Shown: piece by piece, positions 1-6,979 of the stretch
How the letters are laid out: each line of letters begins with the position of its first letter
Numbering within the stretch: position 1 is the first letter of the stretch
NCBI GenBank assembly: GCA_026987225.1
Contig: JALSNB010000225.1
Location: forward strand, 1-9,306
Direction of reading: 5' to 3'
Origin: Caldisericaceae bacterium
GTDB lineage: Bacteria > Caldisericota > Caldisericia > Caldisericales > Caldisericaceae
DNA length: 9,306 nucleotides
Program-made: the position numbers and the translations under genes
The notes under the pieces: generated by a model
Seen by the model: only the letters and a program-made list of their open reading frames with translations
What the model was told of the DNA's origin: nothing
Databases searched by the model: none

Positions 1-597
1 GAAGCCACGTACGATGATATTAAAAAACTGTGCAACGAAGCAAAACAGTATAATTTCTATTCCGTTTGCGTAAACTCGTTTTTTGTTCCGTTTGCAAAAG
101 AACAATTAAAAGACAGTTCCGTGAAAATAGCTTCTGTTGTCGGTTTTCCACTCGGTGCGATTGACAGCGCGGCAAAAACTTTTGAAGCGGAAAGAGCTAT
201 CCGCTCAGGTGCAGACGAAATTGATATGGTAATAAATATCGGCGCGTTGAAATCGAAAGATTACAAAACCGTTGAAGAGGACATAAGAAGTGTGGTAAAA
301 GCGGTGTCTCCACATATAGTAAAAGTCATTATCGAAACATGCCTTCTAACTGATACGGAAAAAATTATTGCTTGTACGATTGCCGCTTCTGCAGGGGCAC
401 AATACGTTAAAACTTCAACCGGATTTAACAAAGCCGGGGCAAAAGTAGAAGACGTAAAACTCATGCGTGAAGTTGTCGGAAAAAATATCGGCGTGAAAGC
501 GGCAGGTGGGATTCATTCTTTTGAGGAAGCGGTAGCAATGGTTAAAGCAGGCGCCTCAAGAATCGGTGCGAGCAGAAGCGTTGCAATAGTTACTTAA
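1..597 (+). CDS. deoC: Deoxyribose-phosphate aldolase, 5' end outside window
   Basis: Class I aldolase of deoxynucleoside catabolism, cleaving 2-deoxyribose-5-phosphate to glyceraldehyde-3-phosphate and acetaldehyde in the cytoplasm. The frame is open from base 1, and the first codons (EATYDDIKKLCNEA, then YSVCVNSFFVPFAK) already match the family N-terminal region. The GTG at 121 is therefore internal and the true start lies upstream. About 198 residues are present; the family is usually around 220, so roughly 20 are missing. Visible catalytic elements are EIDMVINIG (Asp codon 223-225), YVKTSTGF with the Schiff-base lysine at 409-411, and GVKAAGGI with the second lysine at 496-498. The C-terminal phosphate-binding loop reads IGASRSV where GTSSGV or GASSGV is commoner. 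The stop codon TAA overlaps the recO start by one base, so the two genes are probably co-transcribed and translationally coupled. Assignment is firm from the complete active-site set. Confidence 0.96.
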   Translation, partial: EATYDDIKKLCNEAKQYNFYSVCVNSFFVPFAKEQLKDSSVKIASVVGFPLGAIDSAAKTFEAERAIRSGADEIDMVINIGALKSKDYKTVEEDIRSVVKAVSPHIVKVIIETCLLTDTEKIIACTIAASAGAQYVKTSTGFNKAGAKVEDVKLMREVVGKNIGVKAAGGIHSFEEAVAMVKAGASRIGASRSVAIVT

Positions 598-1298
598 TGG
601 GATATGTTGCTTTAAAAGGTATAGTAATCTCTGCACAATCCTATAGGGAAAAAGACAGAATATTAACGATATTTTCCGATCAAATGGGAAAGATCCGTGC
701 AAAAATTCGTTCGGTACGTTCTGCAAATTCCAAACGCTCCGGACTGTCCGACGAATTTTTGTATGAAAAATTTCTACTCTACAGAAAGGGAAATTTTTTT
801 ACGATTACCGAAACGGAACTTATCTCAGCTTTTCTCGATGCAAAAGCACAAATTGACAATTACCTTGCTTTCCTATATATAAAAGAACTTGTGTTGCTTT
901 TTATACCATACGAGCAGGAAGATATGCGGATATTCAACCTTATATTGAACACGTTGAAATTTTTAAAAAACAGAGGTGTTTCAAAAGTCGCCACCGTTTA
1001 CTTTGTGTTACATTTTCTACGCTTCTGGGGGAATCCCGTTAAAACGGTGCAGATCACTGCAGATGATGTTTTTTTTAGCGCAAAAGAAGGTGGATTTAAC
1101 ACCGAAGAAGGGACAAAAGTAAACAAGGCTATTATGGAACAAGTCTCCGATTTCTATGAAAAAAACATAGAAGACATAAATAAAACCGGCAATGAAATAG
1201 CGATTTTGAGACTTTTGAACGAATTTATTTATTACCATACTGAATCGAAACATTTTTTAAAATTCCTTGAAACAATCAGGAAAATTGATAATATATAG
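597..1298 (+). CDS. recO: DNA repair protein RecO, cysteine-free variant
   Basis: RecO is the recombination mediator that works with RecR (and RecF) to load RecA on SSB-coated single-stranded DNA and to anneal strands. The 233-residue length is normal for the family. The N-terminal OB-fold (about residues 1-80) has the typical opening GIVISAQSYREKDRILTIFS, followed by a basic stretch (KIRAKIRSVR, SKRS) suited to DNA binding. The helical C-terminal domain contains FLRFWGNP (about 140-147) and VFFSAKEGGF (158-167), matching the P...C..C...YFS..GGF..C..C zinc-site region of other RecO proteins. Here every cysteine is missing, and the whole protein has none. E. coli RecO is also known to lack the zinc site, so function is plausible. 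The ATG at 597 overlaps the deoC stop (TAATG). No Shine-Dalgarno is visible before it, so it is probably read by reinitiation. Confidence 0.88.
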   Translation: MGYVALKGIVISAQSYREKDRILTIFSDQMGKIRAKIRSVRSANSKRSGLSDEFLYEKFLLYRKGNFFTITETELISAFLDAKAQIDNYLAFLYIKELVLLFIPYEQEDMRIFNLILNTLKFLKNRGVSKVATVYFVLHFLRFWGNPVKTVQITADDVFFSAKEGGFNTEEGTKVNKAIMEQVSDFYEKNIEDINKTGNEIAILRLLNEFIYYHTESKHFLKFLETIRKIDNI

Positions 1299-1306
1299 AA
1301 ATCTAT

Positions 1307-1316
1307 AAAGAGGTGG
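1307..1316 (+). promoter_or_regulatory. Ribosome binding site of glyQ
   Basis: AAAGAGGTGG lies 3 nt before the ATG at 1320, with GAGGTGG as the anti-SD-pairing core. It is the first strong Shine-Dalgarno sequence in the window and fixes the glyQ start. It suggests glyQ translation does not depend on recO, unlike the recO start, which has no such site. Confidence 0.8.
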
Positions 1317-1319
1317 AAC

Positions 1320-2180
1320 ATGAATTTTCAGGAAATGATTTTTAGGTTGGAAACTTTTTGGAAAAGACAGGGATGTGTGATTTTACCCCCTTTTGACGAA
1401 CAGGTAGGTGCCGGAACTTTGAGCCCCTATACTTTTCTTAAGGTACTCGGAAAAAAGAAATGGGCTGTTGCATACGTCCAGCCTTCCCGAAGGCCGGCAG
1501 ACGGAAGATACGGGGAAAATCCCAACAGATTGTATATGCACCATCAGTTTCAGGTGATTATCAAACCACCCCCATTTTCCATACAAGAAATGTATTTAAG
1601 CAGTCTCAGGGCACTCGGATTGAAACTTGCCCAGCATGAAGTAAAATTCATAGAGGATAACTGGGAAACAGCGGTTCTCGGCGCACAGGGAATAGGCTGG
1701 GAGGTAAGATTGGATGGCCTTGAGATTACGCAGTTCACGTATTTTCAGCAAGCAGCCGGAATAATCTTAGATCCAGTATCGGTCGAAATTACTTACGGTC
1801 TGGAGAGGTTAGCAATGTTCATTCAAGGCAAAGACAACGTATTTGATATACAATGGGACGAAAATAACACTTACGGCGATTTAAGAAAAGAAATAGAATA
1901 TGAGGAATGCGTTTATGCCTTTGACGAGAGTGATCCCAAGAAACTTTTTACGCTATTTGATATTTATGAGAACGAAGGGACAAGGCTCTTAAACAAAGGA
2001 TTACTCTATCCCGGATACCAATATCTGCTGAAATGTTCTCATACATTTAATCTTTTGGACGCACGGGGAAGTATTAGTATCGCCGAAAGAGTCCAACTTA
2101 TTGCGAGAATGAGGCATATGGCCGAGCTTGCGGCAAAAATCGTTTTAAAGACGGAGGAAAAAGATGGAGTATCTGCTTGA
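1320..2180 (+). CDS. glyQ: Glycine--tRNA ligase alpha subunit
   Basis: Alpha chain of the bacterial (alpha-beta)2 class II glycyl-tRNA synthetase. It carries the catalytic core that activates glycine with ATP, while the beta chain binds tRNA. The 286-residue length is normal for the family. The family hallmark is near the N-terminus: QGCVILPPFDEQVGAGTLSP (17-36). AYVQPSRRPADGRYGENPNR (51-70) follows, then HHQFQVIIKPPP (74-85), a WEVRLDGLEITQFTYFQQ block (127-144), and the class II motif 3 ITYGLERLAM (157-166) with its ATP-binding arginine at 163. The ATG has a strong Shine-Dalgarno, and the protein begins at the expected place (MNFQEMIFRLETFW). The gene sits 21 nt after recO and overlaps glyS by 17 nt. 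No T-box leader fits in that gap, so transcription probably comes from upstream of the window. Confidence 0.98.
   Translation: MNFQEMIFRLETFWKRQGCVILPPFDEQVGAGTLSPYTFLKVLGKKKWAVAYVQPSRRPADGRYGENPNRLYMHHQFQVIIKPPPFSIQEMYLSSLRALGLKLAQHEVKFIEDNWETAVLGAQGIGWEVRLDGLEITQFTYFQQAAGIILDPVSVEITYGLERLAMFIQGKDNVFDIQWDENNTYGDLRKEIEYEECVYAFDESDPKKLFTLFDIYENEGTRLLNKGLLYPGYQYLLKCSHTFNLLDARGSISIAERVQLIARMRHMAELAAKIVLKTEEKDGVSA
2153..2157 (+). promoter_or_regulatory. Ribosome binding site of glyS, inside glyQ
   Basis: GGAGG within the last codons of glyQ lies 6 nt before the ATG at 2164. It fixes the glyS start inside glyQ. The overlapping arrangement should keep alpha and beta subunit synthesis balanced. Confidence 0.8.
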
Positions 2181-4251
2181 AATTTACACTGAAGAAATAC
2201 CAGCTGCTTTTTTGAACGGAGCTGTAAGAGATCTTAAAGTAATCACCGAAAAAAAACTTTCGGAATATTCAATAAAGTATAAGAAAATAGAGACGTTCGG
2301 AACACCTAAAAGACTTACGCTCTACATAAAAGGGCTGGATGAAAAAGAAGAAGACAAAGAAATCGAAATAAAAGGCCCTCCGTTAAGAGCCGTAATGAAT
2401 GATAACGGAACTCCCAAACCTCTTTTTGAAAAGTTCCTAAATTCCAACGGACTTAAAAAGGAAGATACGTTCGTCAAAGAAACGGAAAAAGGGAAATACT
2501 TGTACGGCAGAAAAACCGTAAAAGGTAAAGATGCAGAAGAAGTAGTAAAAGAAACATCAGTTTTTGCTTTGACAAATTTGCACTTTCCAAAATCAATGCA
2601 TTGGATTAATAAGAACATCCGTTTTGTCCGTCCCGTAAGGTATATCCTCGCATTGCTAAACGAAAAAATTGTGAATCTTGAATTCGCCGATGTAAAAAGT
2701 GATAGAAAAACTTTTGGGCTCAGAATTGATAAACCCAAAGAAATAGAAGTGAATAGTCCAAATGAGTATTTTAAAAAACTCAAAGAAAACTACGTAATTT
2801 TATCGTTTGACGAAAGGAAACAAATTGTAGAGCGCAGGTCAAGAGAAGAAGCCCAAAAAGTGAACGGTACCCCTCTATATTCTAAAACACATCTTGAAGA
2901 GATAACGAATCTAACGGAATACCCGACCCCGTTCCTTGCATCCATAGGAAAAGAAGCGACAAGTATTCCTCAGTGTATTGTGCAGAGTATAATAGAAGGG
3001 CACATGAAATCATTCGCAGTTAGCGACGGTAAAGGACATTTATTACCGTATTTCATAGGTGTAAGAAACGGACTTTCCGATTTTATAGAAATAGTTCGTT
3101 CCGGATATGAAAAAGTTGTGAGGGCACGTGTGCTGGACGGAAAATTTTTCTTTGAAGAAGACAAAAAAGTGAAACTCGAAAGTCTCGTAAACAAGCTCTC
3201 CGGCGTAGTATTTATGAAAGGCCTTGGAACAATGAAGGACAAAACGGAAAGGCTTGTAAAATTGTCCGAAACTGCAGCAAAACTACTGAACCTTGACCAA
3301 AATTCCGCAGAAAATTTAAAAAGAGCCGCATTTCTCAGCAAAGCAGACCTTTTAACTAATGTGGTGAGAGAATTTACCGATCTGCAGGGCACAATGGGAG
3401 GAATTTATGCCGATATACAAGGAGAAAACAAAGAAGTATCGGCTGCAATTTCCGAGCAGTATTTACCGAAATTTTCGGGAGACAGTTTGCCAAAAAGCAC
3501 TATTGGAAAATATCTTTCGCTTATAGACAAAATTGATACGATTACCGGCAGTTTCGGAATCAATGTAAAAGTAAGCGGTTCAAAAGACCCGTTCGGGCTT
3601 AGAAGAGCAGGCAACGGGATCATGCAAATAGTTTCGTCTTTTGAAAGTGAAACTTATTTTCCTCTGGAAGAATTAATAGATGCATCCATTAACATTCATA
3701 TGAATGATAATAAGAAAGTCAAAAACAAGAAGAAAGAAGTTATGGAATTCCTTAAAGACAGAGAAAAAGCGATTTTGAAGGAAAAAGGAATCCGCTACGA
3801 CGTAATTAATGCGGTTATTGCATTGCCAATTGATCTTACGCCGACGTATTTGAAACGGGCGAAAGTGCTAATGAAACACCTTAACGAGGAGACTCTCGAA
3901 TTTATTGCTCTATCTAATAAAAGAGTATCCAATATACTTGAAAAAAGCGGGGCGGAAATCGGTGAAGTCGATAAGAATTTATTTGCAGAGCATGATGAGG
4001 AGAACTTATTTTCGTTCATGCAAAACGCCGAAACCGCTATAAAAGAGCACATGGAAAAAGCAGACTATGAAAAAGTTATGGAAGTATATTTCACTCTGCA
4101 TCCTGTTATAGCACAATTTTTTGATAACGTACTTGTTATGGACAAAGATGAAAAAATTAAAAGAAACAGACTCGCTTTGCTTAAAAAATTGGAAAGTTTG
4201 TTCAAACAATTTGCGGATTTTTCGGAAATTGTCATCGAGAGAAAAAATTAA
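2164..4251 (+). CDS. glyS: Glycine--tRNA ligase beta subunit
   Basis: Beta chain of the heterotetrameric glycyl-tRNA synthetase, mainly a tRNA-recognition subunit partnering GlyQ. The 695-residue length is usual for the family. The N-terminus YLLEIYTEEIPA (3-14) corresponds to the family LLEIGTEELPA, with Tyr in place of the common Gly. It is followed by FGTPKRLTLYI and by FPKSMHW (141-147) with IRFVRPVRYILALL (152-165). A central HD-like domain is seen as AAFLSKADLLTNVVREF (388-404) with LQGTMGG (407-413). GSKDPFGLRRAGNGI (472-486) is the other signature. The C-terminal part (about 580-690), lysine- and glutamate-rich and helical, matches the position of the DALR-like anticodon-binding domain. 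It is the last gene before the ppdK promoter. No rho-independent terminator follows, so some read-through into ppdK is possible. Confidence 0.97.
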   Translation: MEYLLEIYTEEIPAAFLNGAVRDLKVITEKKLSEYSIKYKKIETFGTPKRLTLYIKGLDEKEEDKEIEIKGPPLRAVMNDNGTPKPLFEKFLNSNGLKKEDTFVKETEKGKYLYGRKTVKGKDAEEVVKETSVFALTNLHFPKSMHWINKNIRFVRPVRYILALLNEKIVNLEFADVKSDRKTFGLRIDKPKEIEVNSPNEYFKKLKENYVILSFDERKQIVERRSREEAQKVNGTPLYSKTHLEEITNLTEYPTPFLASIGKEATSIPQCIVQSIIEGHMKSFAVSDGKGHLLPYFIGVRNGLSDFIEIVRSGYEKVVRARVLDGKFFFEEDKKVKLESLVNKLSGVVFMKGLGTMKDKTERLVKLSETAAKLLNLDQNSAENLKRAAFLSKADLLTNVVREFTDLQGTMGGIYADIQGENKEVSAAISEQYLPKFSGDSLPKSTIGKYLSLIDKIDTITGSFGINVKVSGSKDPFGLRRAGNGIMQIVSSFESETYFPLEELIDASINIHMNDNKKVKNKKKEVMEFLKDREKAILKEKGIRYDVINAVIALPIDLTPTYLKRAKVLMKHLNEETLEFIALSNKRVSNILEKSGAEIGEVDKNLFAEHDEENLFSFMQNAETAIKEHMEKADYEKVMEVYFTLHPVIAQFFDNVLVMDKDEKIKRNRLALLKKLESLFKQFADFSEIVIERKN

Positions 4252-4259
4252 TGTTTTGT

Positions 4260-4287
4260 TTGAGTTTTTAAGATAGAAGTATATAAT
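4260..4287 (+). promoter_or_regulatory. Predicted sigma-70/A-type promoter of ppdK
   Basis: TTGAGT (4260-4265, four of six bases of the consensus -35) is separated by 16 nt from a perfect TATAAT (4282-4287). It lies in the short gap after glyS, with transcription expected to start near 4294 and leave a leader of about 30 nt. It implies ppdK-dgt can be expressed apart from glyQS. No operator-like inverted repeat is evident. Confidence 0.65.
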
Positions 4288-4311
4288 AAAAATTAGACTA
4301 TAAATTACTTT

Positions 4312-4317
4312 AGGAGG
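4312..4317 (+). promoter_or_regulatory. Ribosome binding site of ppdK
   Basis: AGGAGG, continuing as AGGAGGT, lies 8 nt before the ATG at 4326. This is near-ideal and suggests strong translation of ppdK. Confidence 0.85.
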
Positions 4318-4325
4318 TAAAGTAT

Positions 4326-6977
4326 ATGGCAAAAAAATGGGTATATGATTTCGAAGAAGGCAGTAAAGACATGAAAAGTCTGCTTGGTGGTAAGGGTGCA
4401 GGCCTTGCCGAGATGACACGTATCGGACTTCCTGTTCCCCCCGGCTTTACGATAACTACCGAAGCATGTAAGGAATATCAAAAAACAGGTAAACTTACGG
4501 AAGAAATTAAAAACGAAACTTTGGAGCATTTACACAAACTCGAAGACAAAACCGGCAAAAAACTCGGGGATAGAAACAATCCTCTGCTCGTTTCGGTTCG
4601 TTCCGGCGCACCGATTTCAATGCCCGGAATGATGGATACTATTCTGAATCTCGGCTTGAACGATGATACCGTAGAAGGCCTTAAAGATCTTACGAACAAC
4701 GAGAGATTTGCATACGACAGTTACAGACGTTTCATTCAAATGTTCGGAAACGTTGTAATGGGCATTCCGCATGAAGAATTTGAAAAAATCCTTGACAAAT
4801 ACAAGGAAGAAAACGGTTTGAAAAGCGATACGGAACTTACTCCGGAAATGCTTAAAAACATTATCAAGGATTACAAGGCGCTCTACAAAGAAAAAACGAA
4901 CAGTGATTTCCCACAAGATCCTATGGATCAATTGTTTACTGCAATCGAAGCGGTATTTAAATCGTGGAATAATCCGCGTGCAATCGCCTACAGAAAAATC
5001 AATAAAATCAGCGACGATCTCGGAACAGCAGTAAACATCGTAATGATGGTATTCGGAAATATGGGTGATGATTCTGCAACAGGCGTTGCGTTTACAAGAA
5101 ACCCGTCAACAGGTGAGAAAAAGATATACGGTGAATATCTTGTAAATGCACAGGGAGAGGATGTTGTTGCAGGCATCAGAACGCCGAAACCGATTGACGA
5201 ACTTAAAGACGACATTCCATCGGCCTATAACGATTTGTTAAAAGTTGCGGAAACATTGGAAAAACACTACAGAGATATGCAAGATATGGAATTTACCATT
5301 GAAAAGGGCAAACTTTACATGCTTCAGACACGTACCGCAAAGAGAACCGCACAGGCGGCTGTTAAAGTGGCAGTGGATATGGTAAAGGAAGGGCTCATCA
5401 CAAAAGAAGAAGCAATATTGAGAGTAACTCCCACCCATATCGATCAGTTATTGCATAAAATGATCGATCCGAATGCAAAAGTGGAACCCATAGCAAAAGG
5501 ACTTCCCGCATCTCCTGGAGCTGCATCAGGAAAAGTTGTTTTTGATGTTAAAGAAGCAGCCGAAAGAGGCAAGAACGGAGAAGACGTCATTCTCGTAAGG
5601 CCGGAAACAACACCTGAAGATATTGAAGGAATGGCGAAATCCAAAGGTATTCTTACCACAAGAGGCGGAATGACTGCACATGCCGCAGTTGTGGCAAGAG
5701 GTATGGGAATCCCGTGTATAGTTGGTGCCGAAGAAATCAAACTTGACCTTGATAAAAAAGAATTTTACGTAAACGGTGTCACAGTAAAGGAAAATGACAT
5801 CATTACAATTGACGGATCGAACGGAACAGTAATTCTCGGAGAAGTGCCAATGGTGGAGCCCGGACTTACACCCGAACTTAAAGAACTTCTGAGTTATGCG
5901 GACGAATTAAGAGAGCTTGGCGTAAGGGCAAATGCAAATACACCGGAAGAAGCGACACGTGCAAGAAACTACGGCGCTGAAGGCGTTGGACTTTGCAGAA
6001 CCGAAAGAATGTTCCTTAAACCCGACAGGCTTCCCATTATGCAGGATATGATCATAGCGGAAACAAGGGAAGAAAGAATAAAATATCTTGATAAACTAAG
6101 AGCACCGCAAAAACAAGACTTTTACGAAATTCTCAAATCAATGGACGGACTTCCGGTTATTATAAGATTGCTCGACCCGCCGCTTCACGAGTTCCTTCCT
6201 CAAAGGGAAAGACTCGAAAAAGAGATTGAAGAGCTTAAGGCAAATAACGGTGATCCCGAACTCATAGCAAAGAAAGAAAAACAGCTAAAACGTTCAAAAG
6301 AACTTTCTGAGTTTAACCCTATGATCGGATTCAGAGGTTGCAGGGTAGGAATTTTGTATCCCGAAATTTACGAAATGCAGGTAAGAGCCATCATAGAGGC
6401 GGCAATTCAGCTCAAAAAAGAAGGACATAATCCGAAACCAAAGATCATGCTTCCACTCATAGGGCATGTAAACGAAATGAAAATCCTCAGAGATAGAGCC
6501 GAAAAAGTCGTAAAAGAAACATTCGAAAAAGAAAACGATAAAGTTGAGTATCAGATAGGAACAATGATCGAAGTGCCAAGGGCTGCACTTACGGCGGACC
6601 AAATTGCAGAATATGCGGATTTCTTCTCCTTCGGAACAAATGATCTCACACAAACAACGTTTGCATACAGTAGAGACGATGCTGAAGCAACATTCTTACC
6701 GTATTATTTGAAAGAAAAAATCCTTCCGAAAGAACCGTTTATAACAATAGATAGGGATGGCGTTGGAAAACTTGTCAGAATAGGCGTGGTATTGGGTAGA
6801 AAAACAAACAAATCTCTTGAAATCGGTATATGCGGGGAACACGGAGGAGATCCCGATTCAATAGAATTCTTCCATTATGCAGGACTTGATTATGTGAGCT
6901 GCTCACCGTTCAGGGTACCGATTGCACGGCTTGCTGCAGCGCAAGTTGCGGTTAAAGAAAAACAAAACAAAAAATAA
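4326..6977 (+). CDS. ppdK: Pyruvate, phosphate dikinase
   Basis: Catalyses reversible ATP + Pi + pyruvate = AMP + PPi + PEP in the cytoplasm. In anaerobes it serves PPi-linked glycolysis or PEP supply. The full-length product is 883 residues (family about 870-880). The N-terminal ATP-grasp-like domain shows GGKGAGLAEM (21-30), SVRSGA with Arg92, SMPGMMDT, and LQTRTAKRTAQAAVK from residue 333. The central phosphohistidine domain has RGGMTAHAAVVARGMGIP with the catalytic His452. The C-terminal PEP/pyruvate barrel has CRTERMF, GFRGCRVG, GTMIEVPRAALTAD (metal-binding Glu749), FSFGTNDLTQTTF, and ICGEHGGDP with the catalytic Cys836. FGNMGDDSATGVAFTRNP also matches PPDK and distinguishes it from PEP synthase and enzyme I. 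It has its own promoter and an AGGAGGT site. The gene for the PPDK regulatory kinase/phosphatase (PDRP, yqfL), which in Firmicutes is often next to glyQS or ppdK, is not in the window. Confidence 0.98.
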   Translation: MAKKWVYDFEEGSKDMKSLLGGKGAGLAEMTRIGLPVPPGFTITTEACKEYQKTGKLTEEIKNETLEHLHKLEDKTGKKLGDRNNPLLVSVRSGAPISMPGMMDTILNLGLNDDTVEGLKDLTNNERFAYDSYRRFIQMFGNVVMGIPHEEFEKILDKYKEENGLKSDTELTPEMLKNIIKDYKALYKEKTNSDFPQDPMDQLFTAIEAVFKSWNNPRAIAYRKINKISDDLGTAVNIVMMVFGNMGDDSATGVAFTRNPSTGEKKIYGEYLVNAQGEDVVAGIRTPKPIDELKDDIPSAYNDLLKVAETLEKHYRDMQDMEFTIEKGKLYMLQTRTAKRTAQAAVKVAVDMVKEGLITKEEAILRVTPTHIDQLLHKMIDPNAKVEPIAKGLPASPGAASGKVVFDVKEAAERGKNGEDVILVRPETTPEDIEGMAKSKGILTTRGGMTAHAAVVARGMGIPCIVGAEEIKLDLDKKEFYVNGVTVKENDIITIDGSNGTVILGEVPMVEPGLTPELKELLSYADELRELGVRANANTPEEATRARNYGAEGVGLCRTERMFLKPDRLPIMQDMIIAETREERIKYLDKLRAPQKQDFYEILKSMDGLPVIIRLLDPPLHEFLPQRERLEKEIEELKANNGDPELIAKKEKQLKRSKELSEFNPMIGFRGCRVGILYPEIYEMQVRAIIEAAIQLKKEGHNPKPKIMLPLIGHVNEMKILRDRAEKVVKETFEKENDKVEYQIGTMIEVPRAALTADQIAEYADFFSFGTNDLTQTTFAYSRDDAEATFLPYYLKEKILPKEPFITIDRDGVGKLVRIGVVLGRKTNKSLEIGICGEHGGDPDSIEFFHYAGLDYVSCSPFRVPIARLAAAQVAVKEKQNKK

Positions 6978-6979
6978 AG

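Noticed and set aside
121..123. GTG at 121 as the start of deoC.
   Set aside because: The same frame is open back to base 1 and encodes conserved DeoC residues (EATYDDI, YSVCVN), so this is an internal valine codon.
697..882. 61-codon plus-strand frame inside recO.
   Set aside because: It is an out-of-frame shadow of recO, which has clear family motifs over the same bases.
1267..1297. Possible glyQ promoter at the 3' end of recO: TTGAAA (1267-1272) with GATAAT (1287-1292) or TATATA (1292-1297).
   Set aside because: The spacers would be 14 or 19 nt, both poor, and such hexamers are frequent by chance in AT-rich DNA.
2322..2783. 153-codon minus-strand open frame opposite glyS, and similar minus-strand frames opposite glyS, ppdK and dgt (for example 2970-3392, 4006-4419, 6294-6653, 7272-7694).
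   Set aside because: Their products are Ser/Phe/Leu-rich or otherwise featureless antisense translations of firmly identified genes, with no domain and no independent support.
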